Source: an uncultured Psychrobacter sp. (GTDB lineage: Bacteria; Pseudomonadota; Gammaproteobacteria; Pseudomonadales; Moraxellaceae). Taken from it: 64,000 nt of DNA. The notes under the pieces were generated by a model. It saw only the letters and a list, made by a program, of their open reading frames with translations. It searched no databases and was not told where the DNA came from. Within the stretch, counting starts at the first letter, position 1, and every line of letters starts with the position of its first letter. Positions 18,940-28,343 of the stretch are shown piece after piece. The position numbers and the translations under genes were made by a program. The stretch spans positions 1 to 64,000 of the forward strand of contig NZ_CANMAH010000006.1 of assembly GCF_947495825.1 (NCBI RefSeq), written 5' to 3'.

Positions 18940-19377
18940 ATGAGAACTACTTATTTGGCATTTTATATCGCAGAGCAAGGAAAGTTATTAGACCGTATTA
19001 TTAGTGCAATCGATGGTTCGCCCTATAGTCATTGTGAGCTTGTGATTAATGAGTTAGGCGAGCAACGTTACGACTGTATTAGCTCAAGTCATCGCGATGG
19101 TGGCCTACGACGTAAAACTATTCATATGGAGCCTAGTCACTGGGTGCTGACACCAGTTGTGTGTGATATTGACTACGCCATACGTTGGTTTAACAAGCGT
19201 AAGAACTTTAAATATGACTATTTGGCTTTAATCAGGACTGTCATTCCAGGGTTTTATAATCCTGAATATCGCCTATTCTGTTCTGAAGCATGTGCTGATA
19301 TGTTAGAGCTGGTAGATCCAGCAAGTTATGGACTTGAGAAGCTATATCAATGGAGTTTGGATAATCCTGCTATCTAA
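18940..19377 (+). CDS. Permuted papain-like (YiiX/YaeF-type, NlpC/P60-related) protein
   Basis: This 145-residue protein has the layout of permuted papain-like cysteine enzymes. The conserved His comes first (His31 in SPYSHCELV) and the conserved Cys lies near the C-terminus (Cys114 in RLFCSEACADML, with Glu116 next). Between them lies a basic/aromatic stretch (FNKRKNFKYDY). Family members cleave amides or esters of lipids, peptides or glycans. There is no signal peptide, so it is probably cytoplasmic. The start has GGAGG 6 bases upstream and the gene stands alone between two terminators. The fold call is from motif order only; the substrate is unknown. Confidence 0.6.
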   Translation: MRTTYLAFYIAEQGKLLDRIISAIDGSPYSHCELVINELGEQRYDCISSSHRDGGLRRKTIHMEPSHWVLTPVVCDIDYAIRWFNKRKNFKYDYLALIRTVIPGFYNPEYRLFCSEACADMLELVDPASYGLEKLYQWSLDNPAI

Positions 19378-19412
19378 AAGATGAGAAGCGAAAACTAGAA
19401 AATTTGCACATA

Positions 19413-19447
19413 AAAAAACCGACCATATAAAGTGGTCGGTTTTTAGT
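19413..19447. terminator. Bidirectional intrinsic terminator
   Basis: A stem AAAACCGACCA with TGGTCGGTTTT is flanked by an A-run and a T-run. It ends the YiiX-like gene on the plus strand and ssrA on the minus strand, 4 bases past the tmRNA CCA end. Confidence 0.88.
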
Positions 19448-19450
19448 ATT

Positions 19451-19809
19451 TGGTGGAGATGGCGGGAGTTGAACCCGCGTCCGCCAGCATTACGCTCATG
19501 AATCTACATGTTTAGTTTCTGTCTTTAGTTTTAATCCGCACCGATCCGACAGTCAGGATGGATTGGACGATTCTCTACTTTTGAACCCAAGCGATTGAGA
19601 CAATCCCTTGTGGCGAACCTATATACGGACGCTTCAACTGGGCTAACCAACTATAGGTAATCGGCAGCGCAGTAAGCAGGGTTTAAGCTGCTAGAGCGTA
19701 AGTTTCGTCGTTTGCGACTATAACAATATATGTTTGATTAACGAGAGGACATACACTCTCGACATGCATCATTGAGTTTCATCACCAGCGTCGAAGCCAG
19801 AACATCCCC
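19451..19809 (-). ncRNA. ssrA: Transfer-messenger RNA (tmRNA)
   Basis: tmRNA rescues stalled ribosomes and tags the unfinished protein for proteolysis. The 359-base gene begins with GGGGATGTTCTGGCTTCGAC and ends with GGTTCAACTCCCGCCATCTC then CACCA, the tRNA-like T arm and acceptor. The ends pair as a 7-bp acceptor stem (GGGGATG with CATCTCC, one G-T pair). CCA is encoded. The tag reading frame at 19715-19683 encodes ANDETYALAA followed by TAA. The gene has its own sigma-70 promoter and terminator. Confidence 0.98.
19683..19715 (-). other. tmRNA tag-peptide reading frame
   Basis: The resume codon is GCA and the tag is ANDETYALAA with stop TAA. The ending ALAA is the usual degron for ClpXP. 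E. coli has ANDENYALAA, so only one position differs. Confidence 0.95.
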
Positions 19810-19822
19810 AATAGAACGACGT

Positions 19823-19851
19823 ATTATAATATATAATGGTGGTTTTGGCAA
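19823..19851 (-). promoter_or_regulatory. Sigma-70 promoter of ssrA
   Basis: On the minus strand TTGCCA (19846-19851) and TATAAT (19823-19828) are separated by 17 bases, and the -10 lies 13 bases before the mature tmRNA 5' end, consistent with a short 5' precursor. Confidence 0.85.
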
Positions 19852-19988
19852 TGGCCTTATATGCGGACATTACACTTAATAACATACTATATTATACTAG
19901 CCTGATGAACACTATTGTTCGTTCATAGACCTATTATATGGGGCGTTTTTACGATAAATAAAGAGAGGTTGTCTACTTTCCTATTAAT

Positions 19989-21284
19989 TCAAGAAGATGA
20001 ATTACTAAACCATAAATTCTCATGCAACTTGCCTTCTTTATGAGGCATGGCAATATTAAGCGCGGTTTTAGCGAATATATCATGCGATGCCTTTGAAAAA
20101 GCCTGCCATTCAGCCCAGCGCTTTAGCACATAAACGGTCTTAGGTACATGCTCATCGAGACTATCGGTAGTCGATTGCAAGGTCTGTAGCCACCATGCTT
20201 TGTCATTATCACTTAGCTGATGATTGTTGGGTATATTTTTTTCTGCTTGCCAAGTTTTAAGAGCGGTAAGTGTATTTTTGCTATCAGGGTTACCTTGAAT
20301 GATCATTGTAGCGATTAGTGCGCGAAACCAATAGGCCAGTGCCTGACGCTGTGCCATCTCATCAAGATGGGGTAGGACACATAATACGGCATGCAGACTG
20401 GTTAAGCCATGAACGATAAAAAACTCATTATCACTACCATATACAGCGCTCGCTGCAATCACAGTCAACTCTTCAATAGATGCGGTAAGATCACTCCCAA
20501 TATTGGGCAGTCTTAATATCACGTTATCATTAAGAAACTGCGCCATTGGCTCATTAAAATTATCAAAGGTAATTAGGCGCTGCTGAAAGCTGCCTCTATT
20601 TAGCCGCTCGTAATCGTCGGTTCGACTGAGCTCATCTGCTCGTTTAGTCAACTGCGACACGCTATCATTAATTAAAATCTGTTTAAGCGCATCGATGGCG
20701 TTTGGCGCATCAGGCGACCATAATTGATGTTGACTATGGTGAGTGCCTGTCGCTAATGGTTGAAAGGCAGTTGCCATATAGGCCAACCCCTCGCTTGCCA
20801 TGTTGTCGGACTCGACATCGACCGCCCAGCCAGTATGGATGACAGCATGCATTGCCGCTCCTGCCATGCCCTCTGATAACGCAGGGTAGTAGCGTTTTAA
20901 GCAAGCACTTAACCCAATCTTTGCTATCTTGTTATCAAAAAAGTCACGATAGGCTTCAAACGCAATGCGAGTAGACTGTATGTTATGCATCCAATTAACA
21001 TCTGTTATTGCAGTATAATCAAGCGCATTATGACGTGGCGGCGCCAGCATTTCAGGCCCTTTTGCTGCGCTTGCAGTCCCTTTATTTATAGCATCATTAA
21101 CATACACGTTTTGCCACCATTGCATCTTATCTTGACTGACGCCTGCAGCATCAAGCGCTATCCAATTATGAGTAATATGATTGGACAGATAGTCATCATA
21201 CTCAATATGCCAATTGCGACCACGTTTAAGCCAGTCGTGTAAGTGCTTAGAATAATTTGGCTTTGAATAAAAAGTCATCTCCAT
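19989..21284 (-). CDS. Questin-oxidase-like family protein
   Basis: This 431-residue soluble protein resembles the questin oxidase/AflY-like family, with the conserved block EGMAGAAMHAVIHTGWAVD near residue 130, plus EGLAYMATAF and FFIVHGLTSLHAVL further on. In fungi these enzymes do Baeyer-Villiger-type ring cleavage of anthraquinones; bacterial members are uncharacterised. Two possible start ATGs lie at 21284 and 21278; neither has a clear ribosome site. It stands alone between ssrA and the rpsF-rpsR-rplI operon, so context gives no clue to its substrate. Confidence 0.65.
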   Translation of the reverse strand: MEMTFYSKPNYSKHLHDWLKRGRNWHIEYDDYLSNHITHNWIALDAAGVSQDKMQWWQNVYVNDAINKGTASAAKGPEMLAPPRHNALDYTAITDVNWMHNIQSTRIAFEAYRDFFDNKIAKIGLSACLKRYYPALSEGMAGAAMHAVIHTGWAVDVESDNMASEGLAYMATAFQPLATGTHHSQHQLWSPDAPNAIDALKQILINDSVSQLTKRADELSRTDDYERLNRGSFQQRLITFDNFNEPMAQFLNDNVILRLPNIGSDLTASIEELTVIAASAVYGSDNEFFIVHGLTSLHAVLCVLPHLDEMAQRQALAYWFRALIATMIIQGNPDSKNTLTALKTWQAEKNIPNNHQLSDNDKAWWLQTLQSTTDSLDEHVPKTVYVLKRWAEWQAFSKASHDIFAKTALNIAMPHKEGKLHENLWFSNSSS

Positions 21285-21319
21285 GCTCTATGGCGTAATA
21301 ACACATAAAATATAACATA

Positions 21320-21353
21320 AAAAAGCCAGTCACATAACATGACTGGCTTTTTA
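21320..21353 (-). terminator. Intrinsic terminator of the rpsF-rpsR-rplI operon
   Basis: A 13-bp stem (AAAAAGCCAGTCA with TGACTGGCTTTTT) and 7-base loop lie 25 bases past the rplI stop. Confidence 0.88.
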
Positions 21354-21377
21354 GACTAAGAACTAATCTTTCAGATA

Positions 21378-21890
21378 TTACTCTTCAGAGTAATCTTCGT
21401 TCTCGTCTGCAACGTCTTCTTCAGCTGCGTCTTCGTTGTCGCCATCTTCAGACAAGATAGTGACCAAGATGCTAGCAGTAACGTCATGGTGTAGCTGAAT
21501 ATCAACATTGTATTCGCCCACTTGACGTAGAGTGCCTTCAGGTAGCTTGATTTCAGCACGGTCAACTTCTAGACCTGAGTTAGTCAATGCTTCAGCGATA
21601 TCGCGAGTACCGATAGAGCCAAATAGCTTGCCTTCGTCACCTGATTTAGCACGCATGATGACATTAACGTCAGTTAATGCGTCAGCACGCTCTTGAGCAG
21701 TAGCGATTTCTTTTGCTTCTTCAGCTTCAAGCTCAGCACGGCGTGCTTCGAACTTTTCAATGTTAGCTTTGGTCGCAGGTAGCGCTTTGCCCTGAGGGAT
21801 AAGAAAGTTACGACCGTAACCTGGTTTTACATCGACAGTTTCACCGAGTTTACCAAGGTTGACGATACGCTGTAACAAAATAATTTGCAT
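21378..21890 (-). CDS. rplI: 50S ribosomal protein L9
   Basis: L9 binds 23S rRNA near the base of the L1 stalk and helps hold the reading frame. The N-terminal signature ([34 protein letters not shown]) is intact, followed by the long central helix and the C-terminal domain ([14 protein letters not shown]). The usual length is about 148; this one has 170, with an added, strongly acidic tail of about 22 residues ([20 protein letters not shown]). It is the last gene of the rpsF-rpsR-rplI operon, 25 bases after rpsR. Confidence 0.97.
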   Translation of the reverse strand: MQIILLQRIVNLGKLGETVDVKPGYGRNFLIPQGKALPATKANIEKFEARRAELEAEEAKEIATAQERADALTDVNVIMRAKSGDEGKLFGSIGTRDIAEALTNSGLEVDRAEIKLPEGTLRQVGEYNVDIQLHHDVTASILVTILSEDGDNEDAAEEDVADENEDYSEE

Positions 21891-21915
21891 GAGTCATTCC
21901 TAGTTAACGGTTAAA

Positions 21916-22143
21916 TTACTGATGGTTGTCAGTATACGGAAGTAGTGAGAGGTAACGAGCTTGCTTGATAGCAGTGGCTAGTTGACGCTGATACTTAGTA
22001 GATGTACCGGTAATACGGCTTGGTACGATTTTACCATTATCACTGATGTACTGTTTTAGCAATTCAACATCTTTATAATCGATGTGAGTGATGCCTTCAG
22101 CAGTGAAACGGCAGAATTTGCGACGGCGATAGAAACGTGCCAT
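21916..22143 (-). CDS. rpsR: 30S ribosomal protein S18
   Basis: S18 pairs with S6 on the platform of the small subunit. The 75 residues match the family ([57 protein letters not shown]). It lies 16 bases after rpsF in the same operon. Confidence 0.98.
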   Translation of the reverse strand: MARFYRRRKFCRFTAEGITHIDYKDVELLKQYISDNGKIVPSRITGTSTKYQRQLATAIKQARYLSLLPYTDNHQ

Positions 22144-22159
22144 GAGTATTCTCCTTTAA

Positions 22160-22558
22160 TTAGTCTTCACTGTTGTCGTTGTCGTCGTTTTCACGATTGT
22201 CTGGACGACGAGTAGTTGCTTTGCGTGCGCGTTTTTCATCGGCATTCTTGGCTAACTGCGACTCTTCAGTGACAGCTTCGTCACGGCGCATAACTAGACT
22301 ACGAATGATCGCATCGTTATAGCGGAATAATTCTTCAAGTTCAGCTAAAGTATCACCGTCAGTTTCGATATTGAAAAGGACGTAGTGAGCTTTGTGAATC
22401 TTGTTGATTGGATAAGCCAATTGACGGCGACCCCAATCTTCAAGACGATGGATAACACCACCGTTGTCTTGAACCAATTTGATATAGCGTTCAACCATGC
22501 CAACCACTTGGTCGCTTTGGTCTGGGTGTACGATTAACACCAGCTCGTAATGTCTCAT
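22160..22558 (-). CDS. rpsF: 30S ribosomal protein S6
   Basis: S6 binds S18 and the central domain of 16S rRNA. The family core is clear ([45 protein letters not shown]). At 132 residues it ends with a charged tail ([18 protein letters not shown]), the region that RimK glutamylates in E. coli, although the sequence here does not end in Glu-Glu. It is first in the operon, behind a 5' leader with a strong hairpin and a TATAAT promoter. Confidence 0.97.
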   Translation of the reverse strand: MRHYELVLIVHPDQSDQVVGMVERYIKLVQDNGGVIHRLEDWGRRQLAYPINKIHKAHYVLFNIETDGDTLAELEELFRYNDAIIRSLVMRRDEAVTEESQLAKNADEKRARKATTRRPDNRENDDNDNSED

Positions 22559-22580
22559 TTGGACTCCTTACGGATTAGTA

Positions 22581-22603
22581 GCTATTAACCCTATGTTAAT
22601 AGC
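22581..22603 (-). promoter_or_regulatory. Leader hairpin of rpsF, candidate S6:S18 control element
   Basis: A perfect 8-bp stem (GCTATTAA with TTAATAGC, 7-base loop) lies 23 bases before the rpsF start, followed by CCG and the AAGGAG site. Known S6:S18 leader elements carry a conserved CCG near such a stem, so autogenous control is plausible, but I could not match the full consensus. Confidence 0.4.
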
Positions 22604-22668
22604 AAGGAGATTTATAAGGTAAACTTGTTCTCATGTAGAGAAGTAAAGCTTAGGTTATAAAGCGCCGT

Positions 22669-22697
22669 ATTATAGCAGTAGTCGAGTCCTAACACAA
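22669..22697 (-). promoter_or_regulatory. Sigma-70 promoter of the rpsF operon
   Basis: On the minus strand TTGTGT (22692-22697) and TATAAT (22669-22674) are 17 bases apart, giving a leader of about 105 bases. Confidence 0.7.
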
Positions 22698-22726
22698 AGG
22701 TTAATACTGTTGTCTACTAATAAATA

Positions 22727-22755
22727 AAAAAGCAACGACTAAGCGCTGCTTTTTA
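22727..22755 (-). terminator. Intrinsic terminator after the GYF/RDD gene
   Basis: An 11-bp stem with one mismatch (AAAAAGCAACG with CGCTGCTTTTT) lies about 35 bases past the stop and before the rpsF promoter. Confidence 0.7.
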
Positions 22756-22788
22756 TGGGTCTATATGGTTTTGAGTGGGCAAATATAG

Positions 22789-23766
22789 TTATTTTACTAC
22801 TGGTTGCTTTGCCAATTGGCTACTATCAGCTTTGACTACCAAGGTTTTAGCAACCTTATCATGCCATCCTACATTTTCAGGGCTCTTAGACGCCATAAAG
22901 TAATGAATGGCAATGACAACAAATCCTAAGAAGCTTGTAAATGAAAACAATAGGTTATAGATGATAAAGAGTAGTAAGGTACGCATACCGATAAGTTTAA
23001 GAAAAGATGGTATACGATGTGTGGTTTGATCGACGACACGAATGCCAGTGATAAGCTTACCAAGCGACTGTCCACGTAATGTGATAAATACCAATTGCAG
23101 CGCAAATAATCCAAAAACCATTACCTGTGACATCATTAATGTAGAGCTAGGTAAGCTCTCCATCAATGTCATTGAGTACTGATACGCGGCATCCATGTTC
23201 TGAATGTCTTGAAACTTTGAGTAGTCTATGTCCATTTTGGTCAATGCCAGCACTAGCGGAAAAATCGCTAATACATACAATAGACCATTAAGCGCAGTAG
23301 CTAATACTCGTGACATAATAGGCGCAAGGACGACATTACCAACCATCTTGTCTTTGTGCGATGCTGTCTTATTGCCAGTCGACTTATTTAAGGACAGGTT
23401 ATTATGCGGCGTTTGATGACGATTGGTTGTCATGTCCGCTTTTGTATTTTTGGCTGTGTCTTTTGGACGTTCAGGCTTGCCATACAGTCTATCTAGTGAT
23501 ACTGATTTGCTGTCTTGAGTGGTGCTAGACTTGTCTTCTGGAAAGACCGTCACGTTATTGATAATAGAGTCATTAGAGGTAGAAACATCAGTAGGATGGT
23601 AAGAATACTGATTGCCCGTTAGATCCCCAATACGCTGCCATTTATCTAAGCCTTCATGCCATATCAAATCATCCAGTACTACTTCACCAGATGTCAGCAT
23701 GATATTTAACTGATCCAAAGTATATGGACCAGCTTGTACGTTATTTCGAGCAAGGAAAATCTGCAT
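22789..23766 (-). CDS. GYF_2 and RDD domain membrane protein
   Basis: This 325-residue protein has an N-terminal GYF_2 (DUF4339) domain at about 1-50 (AGPYTLDQLNIML, DLIWHEGLDKWQRI), a Ser/Lys/Asp-rich linker to about 145, and an RDD membrane domain after it with about three helices. The RDD part contains LRGQSLGKLITGIRVVD and FLKLIGMRTL. RDD proteins are membrane proteins of unclear transport or stress function; GYF_2 domains are thought to bind peptides. It is alone, upstream of the ribosomal operon and downstream of ppsA on the same strand. Confidence 0.8.
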   Translation of the reverse strand: MQIFLARNNVQAGPYTLDQLNIMLTSGEVVLDDLIWHEGLDKWQRIGDLTGNQYSYHPTDVSTSNDSIINNVTVFPEDKSSTTQDSKSVSLDRLYGKPERPKDTAKNTKADMTTNRHQTPHNNLSLNKSTGNKTASHKDKMVGNVVLAPIMSRVLATALNGLLYVLAIFPLVLALTKMDIDYSKFQDIQNMDAAYQYSMTLMESLPSSTLMMSQVMVFGLFALQLVFITLRGQSLGKLITGIRVVDQTTHRIPSFLKLIGMRTLLLFIIYNLLFSFTSFLGFVVIAIHYFMASKSPENVGWHDKVAKTLVVKADSSQLAKQPVVK

Positions 23767-23892
23767 AATTGCCTACATGATTAGTCATATCTTAAGTCAT
23801 TATATTAGGGTCTATTCGAAAAAATCAAATAGACCCTAATCGTTACAGCTTTAATGACTGTGTAAATTGTTGCTGTGACTTAACGTGATGGC

Positions 23893-26277
23893 TTATTGTG
23901 CTTCTTCACCTGCTAAAAAGAACCAAGTGTCTAGTACTGAGTCGGGGTTAAGTGACACTGAGCTGATCCCTTGCTCCATGAGCCAAAAAGCAAGATCTGG
24001 GTGATCTGACGGCCCTTGACCACAAATACCAATGTACTTATCAGCTTTGCGGCAAGCATTGATCGCCATAGACAAAAGCTTTTTAACTGCAGGATCACGC
24101 TCATCAAATAAATGTGAGACGATACCTGAGTCACGATCAAGACCAAGCGTTAACTGGGTCAAATCGTTTGAGCCGATTGAGAAACCATCGAAGTGTTCTA
24201 GGAATTCTTCTGCTAGTAAGGCGTTGGTTGGTAGCTCACACATCATAATGACGCGTAGACCATTTTCACCGCGTTTTAGGCCATTTTTCTCAAGTAATTC
24301 GATGACTTCTGCTGCTTCACCAACGGTACGTACGAAAGGAATCATAATCTCGACGTTAGTCAAACCCATCTCATCACGTACGCGTTTTAGTGCTTTACAC
24401 TCAAGCTCGAAGCAGTCACGGAAGTTGTCAGACACGTAACGGCTGGCACCGCGGAAGCCTAGCATTGGGTTTTCTTCTGATGGCTCGTATAATTTACCAC
24501 CAAGCAAGTTGGCATATTCGTTTGATTTAAAATCTGACATACGAACGATAACTGGCTGATCCATAAAGGCAACGGCTAGTGTTGAGATACCTTCGACCAA
24601 TTTATCAACATAGAAATCAACAGGTGAAGCATAGCCTGCGATACGCTCGTTGATCGCTTGTGATATCTCACGTGGTAAGCTGTTCATATTAAGCAGTGCT
24701 TTTGGATGCACGCCAATCATACGGTTGATGATAAATTCAAGACGTGCAAGGCCGATACCTTCGTTTGGCATTTGTGTAAACGAGAAGGCGCGGTCTGGGT
24801 TACCCACGTTCATCATGACTTTAAATGCCAGCTCTGGCATAGACTCAATAGAGTTGGTCTGAACTTCAAAATCGATCTGACTCTCATAGATAAAGCCTGT
24901 GTCACCTTCGGCACAAGAGACAGTAACGTCTTGACCGTCGACCAGTAATTCAGTGGCATTACCACAACCAACGATAGCTGGAACACCTAGCTCACGGGCA
25001 ATAATGGCAGCGTGACAAGTACGGCCACCGCGGTTAGTAATGATGGCTGAAGCACGCTTCATGACAGGTTCCCAATCTGGATCTGTCATGTCTGATACTA
25101 AAACGTCACCGTCTTGTACTTTATCCATCTCGTTTAGGTTGCTAACGATACGTACTTTACCTGCGCCAATGCGTTGACCGATTGAGCGACCTTCGCACAA
25201 TACTTTAGCACCAGTCGTATCAATGACATAGCGCTCCATAACGGTGCTGTCTTGACGACTTTTTACCGTTTCAGGACGGGCTTGCACGATAAAGAGTTCG
25301 TTAGTATCGCCATCTTTTGCCCACTCAATATCCATGGCTTGACCATAATGCTTTTCAATAGTCATTGCTTGTTTGGCAAGATCAGTCAGCTCTTCAGTGG
25401 ATAACGAGAACTGCATACGATCTTGTTTTTCGACATCGACCGTTTTGACTGATTTAGTCGTGCTGCCTTCATCACCGTAGATCATCTTCTTATGTTTGCT
25501 ACCAAGGTTACGGCGAATAATTGCAGGTTTACCATCAGCAAGTAGGCGTTTTGACAAGTAAAACTCATCAGGGTTCACAGCACCTTGAACGACCATCTCA
25601 CCCAAGCCATAACTTGATGTGATAAAGACCACTTGATCAAAGCCACTTTCGGTATCTAAGGTGAACATAACGCCAGCTGCGCCTGTTTCTGAGCGTACCA
25701 TACGTTGTACAGCGGCAGAGAGGGCCACACCTTCATGCTCAAAACCTTTATGTACACGGTAAGAAATAGCACGGTCATTATATAAAGAAGCAAACACCTC
25801 TTTAATAGCGAGTAGTACATTATCAATACCGCGAATGTTCAAAAAAGTCTCTTGTTGACCAGCAAATGACGCATCTGGCAAGTCTTCGGCAGTGGCAGAA
25901 GAACGCACCGCGACAGCGATGTCTTTGCCGCCGCTCATCTCTTCAAATGACTGGCGAACTTCTTTCTCCAAATCTTCTGGTAGCTCTTGTTCAATAATCC
26001 AATTACGGATTTTTTTACCTGTTGCCGTAAGCTTATTTACATCGTCAACATCTAGCGCTTTAAGTTCACCATTGATTTTATCAAGCAAACCTGTTTCAGT
26101 CAGAAAACGATTGAAAGCATTTGATGTTGTCGCAAAACCGCCTGGAACGCTAACGCCCAAATCAGACAGATGACTGATCATCTCGCCAAGCGAGGCATTC
26201 TTACCACCGACCATATCAATGTCGTTTTTTCCTAACTGATCAAGATTGATCACAAGTGCTGTAGATTGCGCTGCCAT
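23893..26277 (-). CDS. ppsA: Phosphoenolpyruvate synthase
   Basis: The enzyme makes PEP from pyruvate and ATP, releasing AMP and phosphate, for growth on C3 acids. Its 794 residues fit the family. Domains in order: N-terminal ATP-grasp domain ([33 protein letters not shown]), the phosphohistidine swivel domain with [18 protein letters not shown] (catalytic His), and the C-terminal PEP-binding barrel ([13 protein letters not shown]). GGAG lies 5 bases before the start. The divergent ppsR encodes its regulator. Confidence 0.97.
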   Translation of the reverse strand: MAAQSTALVINLDQLGKNDIDMVGGKNASLGEMISHLSDLGVSVPGGFATTSNAFNRFLTETGLLDKINGELKALDVDDVNKLTATGKKIRNWIIEQELPEDLEKEVRQSFEEMSGGKDIAVAVRSSATAEDLPDASFAGQQETFLNIRGIDNVLLAIKEVFASLYNDRAISYRVHKGFEHEGVALSAAVQRMVRSETGAAGVMFTLDTESGFDQVVFITSSYGLGEMVVQGAVNPDEFYLSKRLLADGKPAIIRRNLGSKHKKMIYGDEGSTTKSVKTVDVEKQDRMQFSLSTEELTDLAKQAMTIEKHYGQAMDIEWAKDGDTNELFIVQARPETVKSRQDSTVMERYVIDTTGAKVLCEGRSIGQRIGAGKVRIVSNLNEMDKVQDGDVLVSDMTDPDWEPVMKRASAIITNRGGRTCHAAIIARELGVPAIVGCGNATELLVDGQDVTVSCAEGDTGFIYESQIDFEVQTNSIESMPELAFKVMMNVGNPDRAFSFTQMPNEGIGLARLEFIINRMIGVHPKALLNMNSLPREISQAINERIAGYASPVDFYVDKLVEGISTLAVAFMDQPVIVRMSDFKSNEYANLLGGKLYEPSEENPMLGFRGASRYVSDNFRDCFELECKALKRVRDEMGLTNVEIMIPFVRTVGEAAEVIELLEKNGLKRGENGLRVIMMCELPTNALLAEEFLEHFDGFSIGSNDLTQLTLGLDRDSGIVSHLFDERDPAVKKLLSMAINACRKADKYIGICGQGPSDHPDLAFWLMEQGISSVSLNPDSVLDTWFFLAGEEAQ

Positions 26278-26834
26278 GATAACTCCAGAAAATAAGGTTA
26301 TTTAGTAAAGATTATAACGGTAAATTATACCGCTATATTTGGATAATTTCGAGGGGTTAAACCAAAAAACTTATGAAAAAGATACAAATTATAGAGTTTA
26401 GCAATAATTTATAAGTCAACAATCGAACTATTGTCTCACTTATCCGAATATAAAGCAGCCAACTCAAGATAAATATTTTTGTAAATGATAAGCATATGTG
26501 ACATATACAACCTCTACTATGTCTGAATTCATACAGAAAATTGTAGTAAAACCCATCGTCTAGGTTTTATCGCTGTGCTAACTTTGATTCCTATTAAGTG
26601 TCTATTATGAGTATAATGTATGGCATAAAGTAACAAGCACGTTTAACACTTATGACGTCTGCTACAGTAGCTAGAAGTAGAGCTATTAGCATAACGAGTC
26701 AGTAGTCCAAATATGCATGTTATAACCCCTAATCAGATGTATGCTGTCTAGCGATTCAATTATAAAATTATCACATTAAATATAATGAGTCGACTAAAGC
26801 TTACCATTGAGGTTTACACTAAGGTTTTCAAGTT
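26278..26834. other. ppsA-ppsR divergent regulatory region
   Basis: This 557-base gap contains two TATAAT hexamers reading toward ppsA (26311-26316 and 26324-26329); the second has TCGAAA 17 bases further upstream. No gene or strong hairpin is seen in the rest. Confidence 0.5.
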
Positions 26835-27731
26835 ATGTATTCAAACAGTCTGTCTGAGCAAGATAAAATGACTATTCAAAATCGCCATGCTTTAGGTTTG
26901 GACAACTCCCAGGCGATAAGAAGTGCGTTTTTTATCTCCGATGGTACCGCCATTACAGCTGAAACGTTGGGTCGTTCTATATTGAGTCAATTTGCTTCAG
27001 TACCATTCGAAACACGAGTGTTGCCCTATGTCGATAGTATTGAGCGTGCTGAGGATGCGGTTGCGCAGATCAACATCGCTTATCAACGCGATGGATTATT
27101 GCCATTAGTGTTTGATACGATTGTCAGTCCTGAGATTCGCGAAAAGATTAACTCGGCTCATAGCTGTAATTTAGATATGTATGAAGGTCTAATCGGACGT
27201 ATCGCGGAAGAAACGGGTATAGAGCCAGATGCCCATTCTGGTCACGCTCACGATAATGTTGACTCTGAGACTTATAAAGAGCGTATCGATGCGGTACATT
27301 TTGCTTTAGATAATGATGATGGCGCTCGTACACGTCATTACAATATGGCAGATATTATATTAATTGGCGTATCACGTTCAGGTAAGACGCCAACCTCACT
27401 TTATTTGGCTTTACAGTTCGGTATTCGCGCTGCCAACTACCCACTGACCGAAGATGATCTATACGACAATCAGCTACCAAAAGCATTGCGAGAGCATAAA
27501 GATAAGTTGTTTGGCTTATTAATTGATACGGATCGTCTAGTAAAAATCCGTCAAGAGCGCCGCGCAGGTAGTCGCTACTCTAGCTATCAGCAGTGTCAGC
27601 AAGAGCAGCGCGCTATACAAGGTATCTATACTTCACAAGGTATTCAAAGTCTTGATGTCTCAGAGATGTCTGTTGAAGAGATTGCTACCCGTATTTTGCA
27701 AATGACTGGCCTAAAACGCCGCATCGGTTAA
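26835..27731 (+). CDS. ppsR: PEP synthase regulatory protein (bifunctional kinase/pyrophosphorylase, DUF299)
   Basis: PpsR inactivates PEP synthase by ADP-dependent phosphorylation of a threonine next to the catalytic His, and reactivates it by phosphate-dependent removal. The family signatures are present: FFISDGTAITAETLGRS near the N-terminus and the nucleotide-binding loop GVSRSGKTPTSLYLA near 180. Its 298 residues include about 25 before the conserved start; a second ATG at residue 12 is possible. It is divergent from ppsA, the usual pairing. Confidence 0.95.
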   Translation: MYSNSLSEQDKMTIQNRHALGLDNSQAIRSAFFISDGTAITAETLGRSILSQFASVPFETRVLPYVDSIERAEDAVAQINIAYQRDGLLPLVFDTIVSPEIREKINSAHSCNLDMYEGLIGRIAEETGIEPDAHSGHAHDNVDSETYKERIDAVHFALDNDDGARTRHYNMADIILIGVSRSGKTPTSLYLALQFGIRAANYPLTEDDLYDNQLPKALREHKDKLFGLLIDTDRLVKIRQERRAGSRYSSYQQCQQEQRAIQGIYTSQGIQSLDVSEMSVEEIATRILQMTGLKRRIG

Positions 27732-27825
27732 TCTGATATATGTGTTTATCATCGACTATTATTATCATCATATAATGTACTTTATATAAGTATTGCTATA
27801 CATTTATCATCACATAGAGAGTGTT

Positions 27826-28236
27826 ATGAGTCTATCCCATCAACATCAACCTAAAAAATCTTCTTTATTTTTGCTGGGTCTATTAAGCAGTGTCACGTTA
27901 CTTAGTGCTTGTCAAACGTCACCTTTTGCACGCGAACCGGTGCCAGAGCCTCGCTATATACCTACTATTGTCTTAGGTGACGCGCAAACGTTAACCATTA
28001 TGCCAAACCGTGTGGCCTGCGCCTCAGCATTACCGATGCAATGTCTACTAGCCAAGTCCAATAAAGATGGCTCAGTATTTCAAATCCCTTACGATTGGAT
28101 CGATGGCTTTACGCCAAGCCTTGGTACAGAATATGTGATCAGCGTGCGTCCGCAGGTTGATGAAGGGCGTCAGAGCCTAAATGGACATTGGACATTGCAA
28201 AATATTTTGTCACAACGTATGGTGGGCACGCCGTAG
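27826..28236 (+). CDS. Small lipoprotein of unknown function
   Basis: This 136-residue protein has a lipoprotein signal peptide with a clear lipobox (LSAC, then QTSPF), predicting a mature lipidated protein of about 105 residues in the periplasm or outer membrane. The start at 27826 is preferred over 27793 because the signal peptide then has the usual length and a GAGAG site lies upstream. The mature part has two Cys residues (RVACASALPMQCLL) that could pair. I do not recognise a family. It lies between ppsR and sthA, in the same direction. Confidence 0.7.
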   Translation: MSLSHQHQPKKSSLFLLGLLSSVTLLSACQTSPFAREPVPEPRYIPTIVLGDAQTLTIMPNRVACASALPMQCLLAKSNKDGSVFQIPYDWIDGFTPSLGTEYVISVRPQVDEGRQSLNGHWTLQNILSQRMVGTP

Positions 28237-28343
28237 TACTGGCTACTGACGCGTGAATGTATTGATTCACGTATAGATGGCTTCATAACTGGTATGAGTA
28301 AACTGACAGACAAATAAGTAAATAAATAATTAAAGAGGTTATC

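Noticed and set aside
24032..24439. 135-codon plus-strand frame opposite ppsA, and several similar long frames opposite alaS, lysC and the surface genes
   Set aside because: They lie wholly within strongly conserved genes, have no ribosome sites or recognisable protein sequence, and arise from the codon usage of the real strand.
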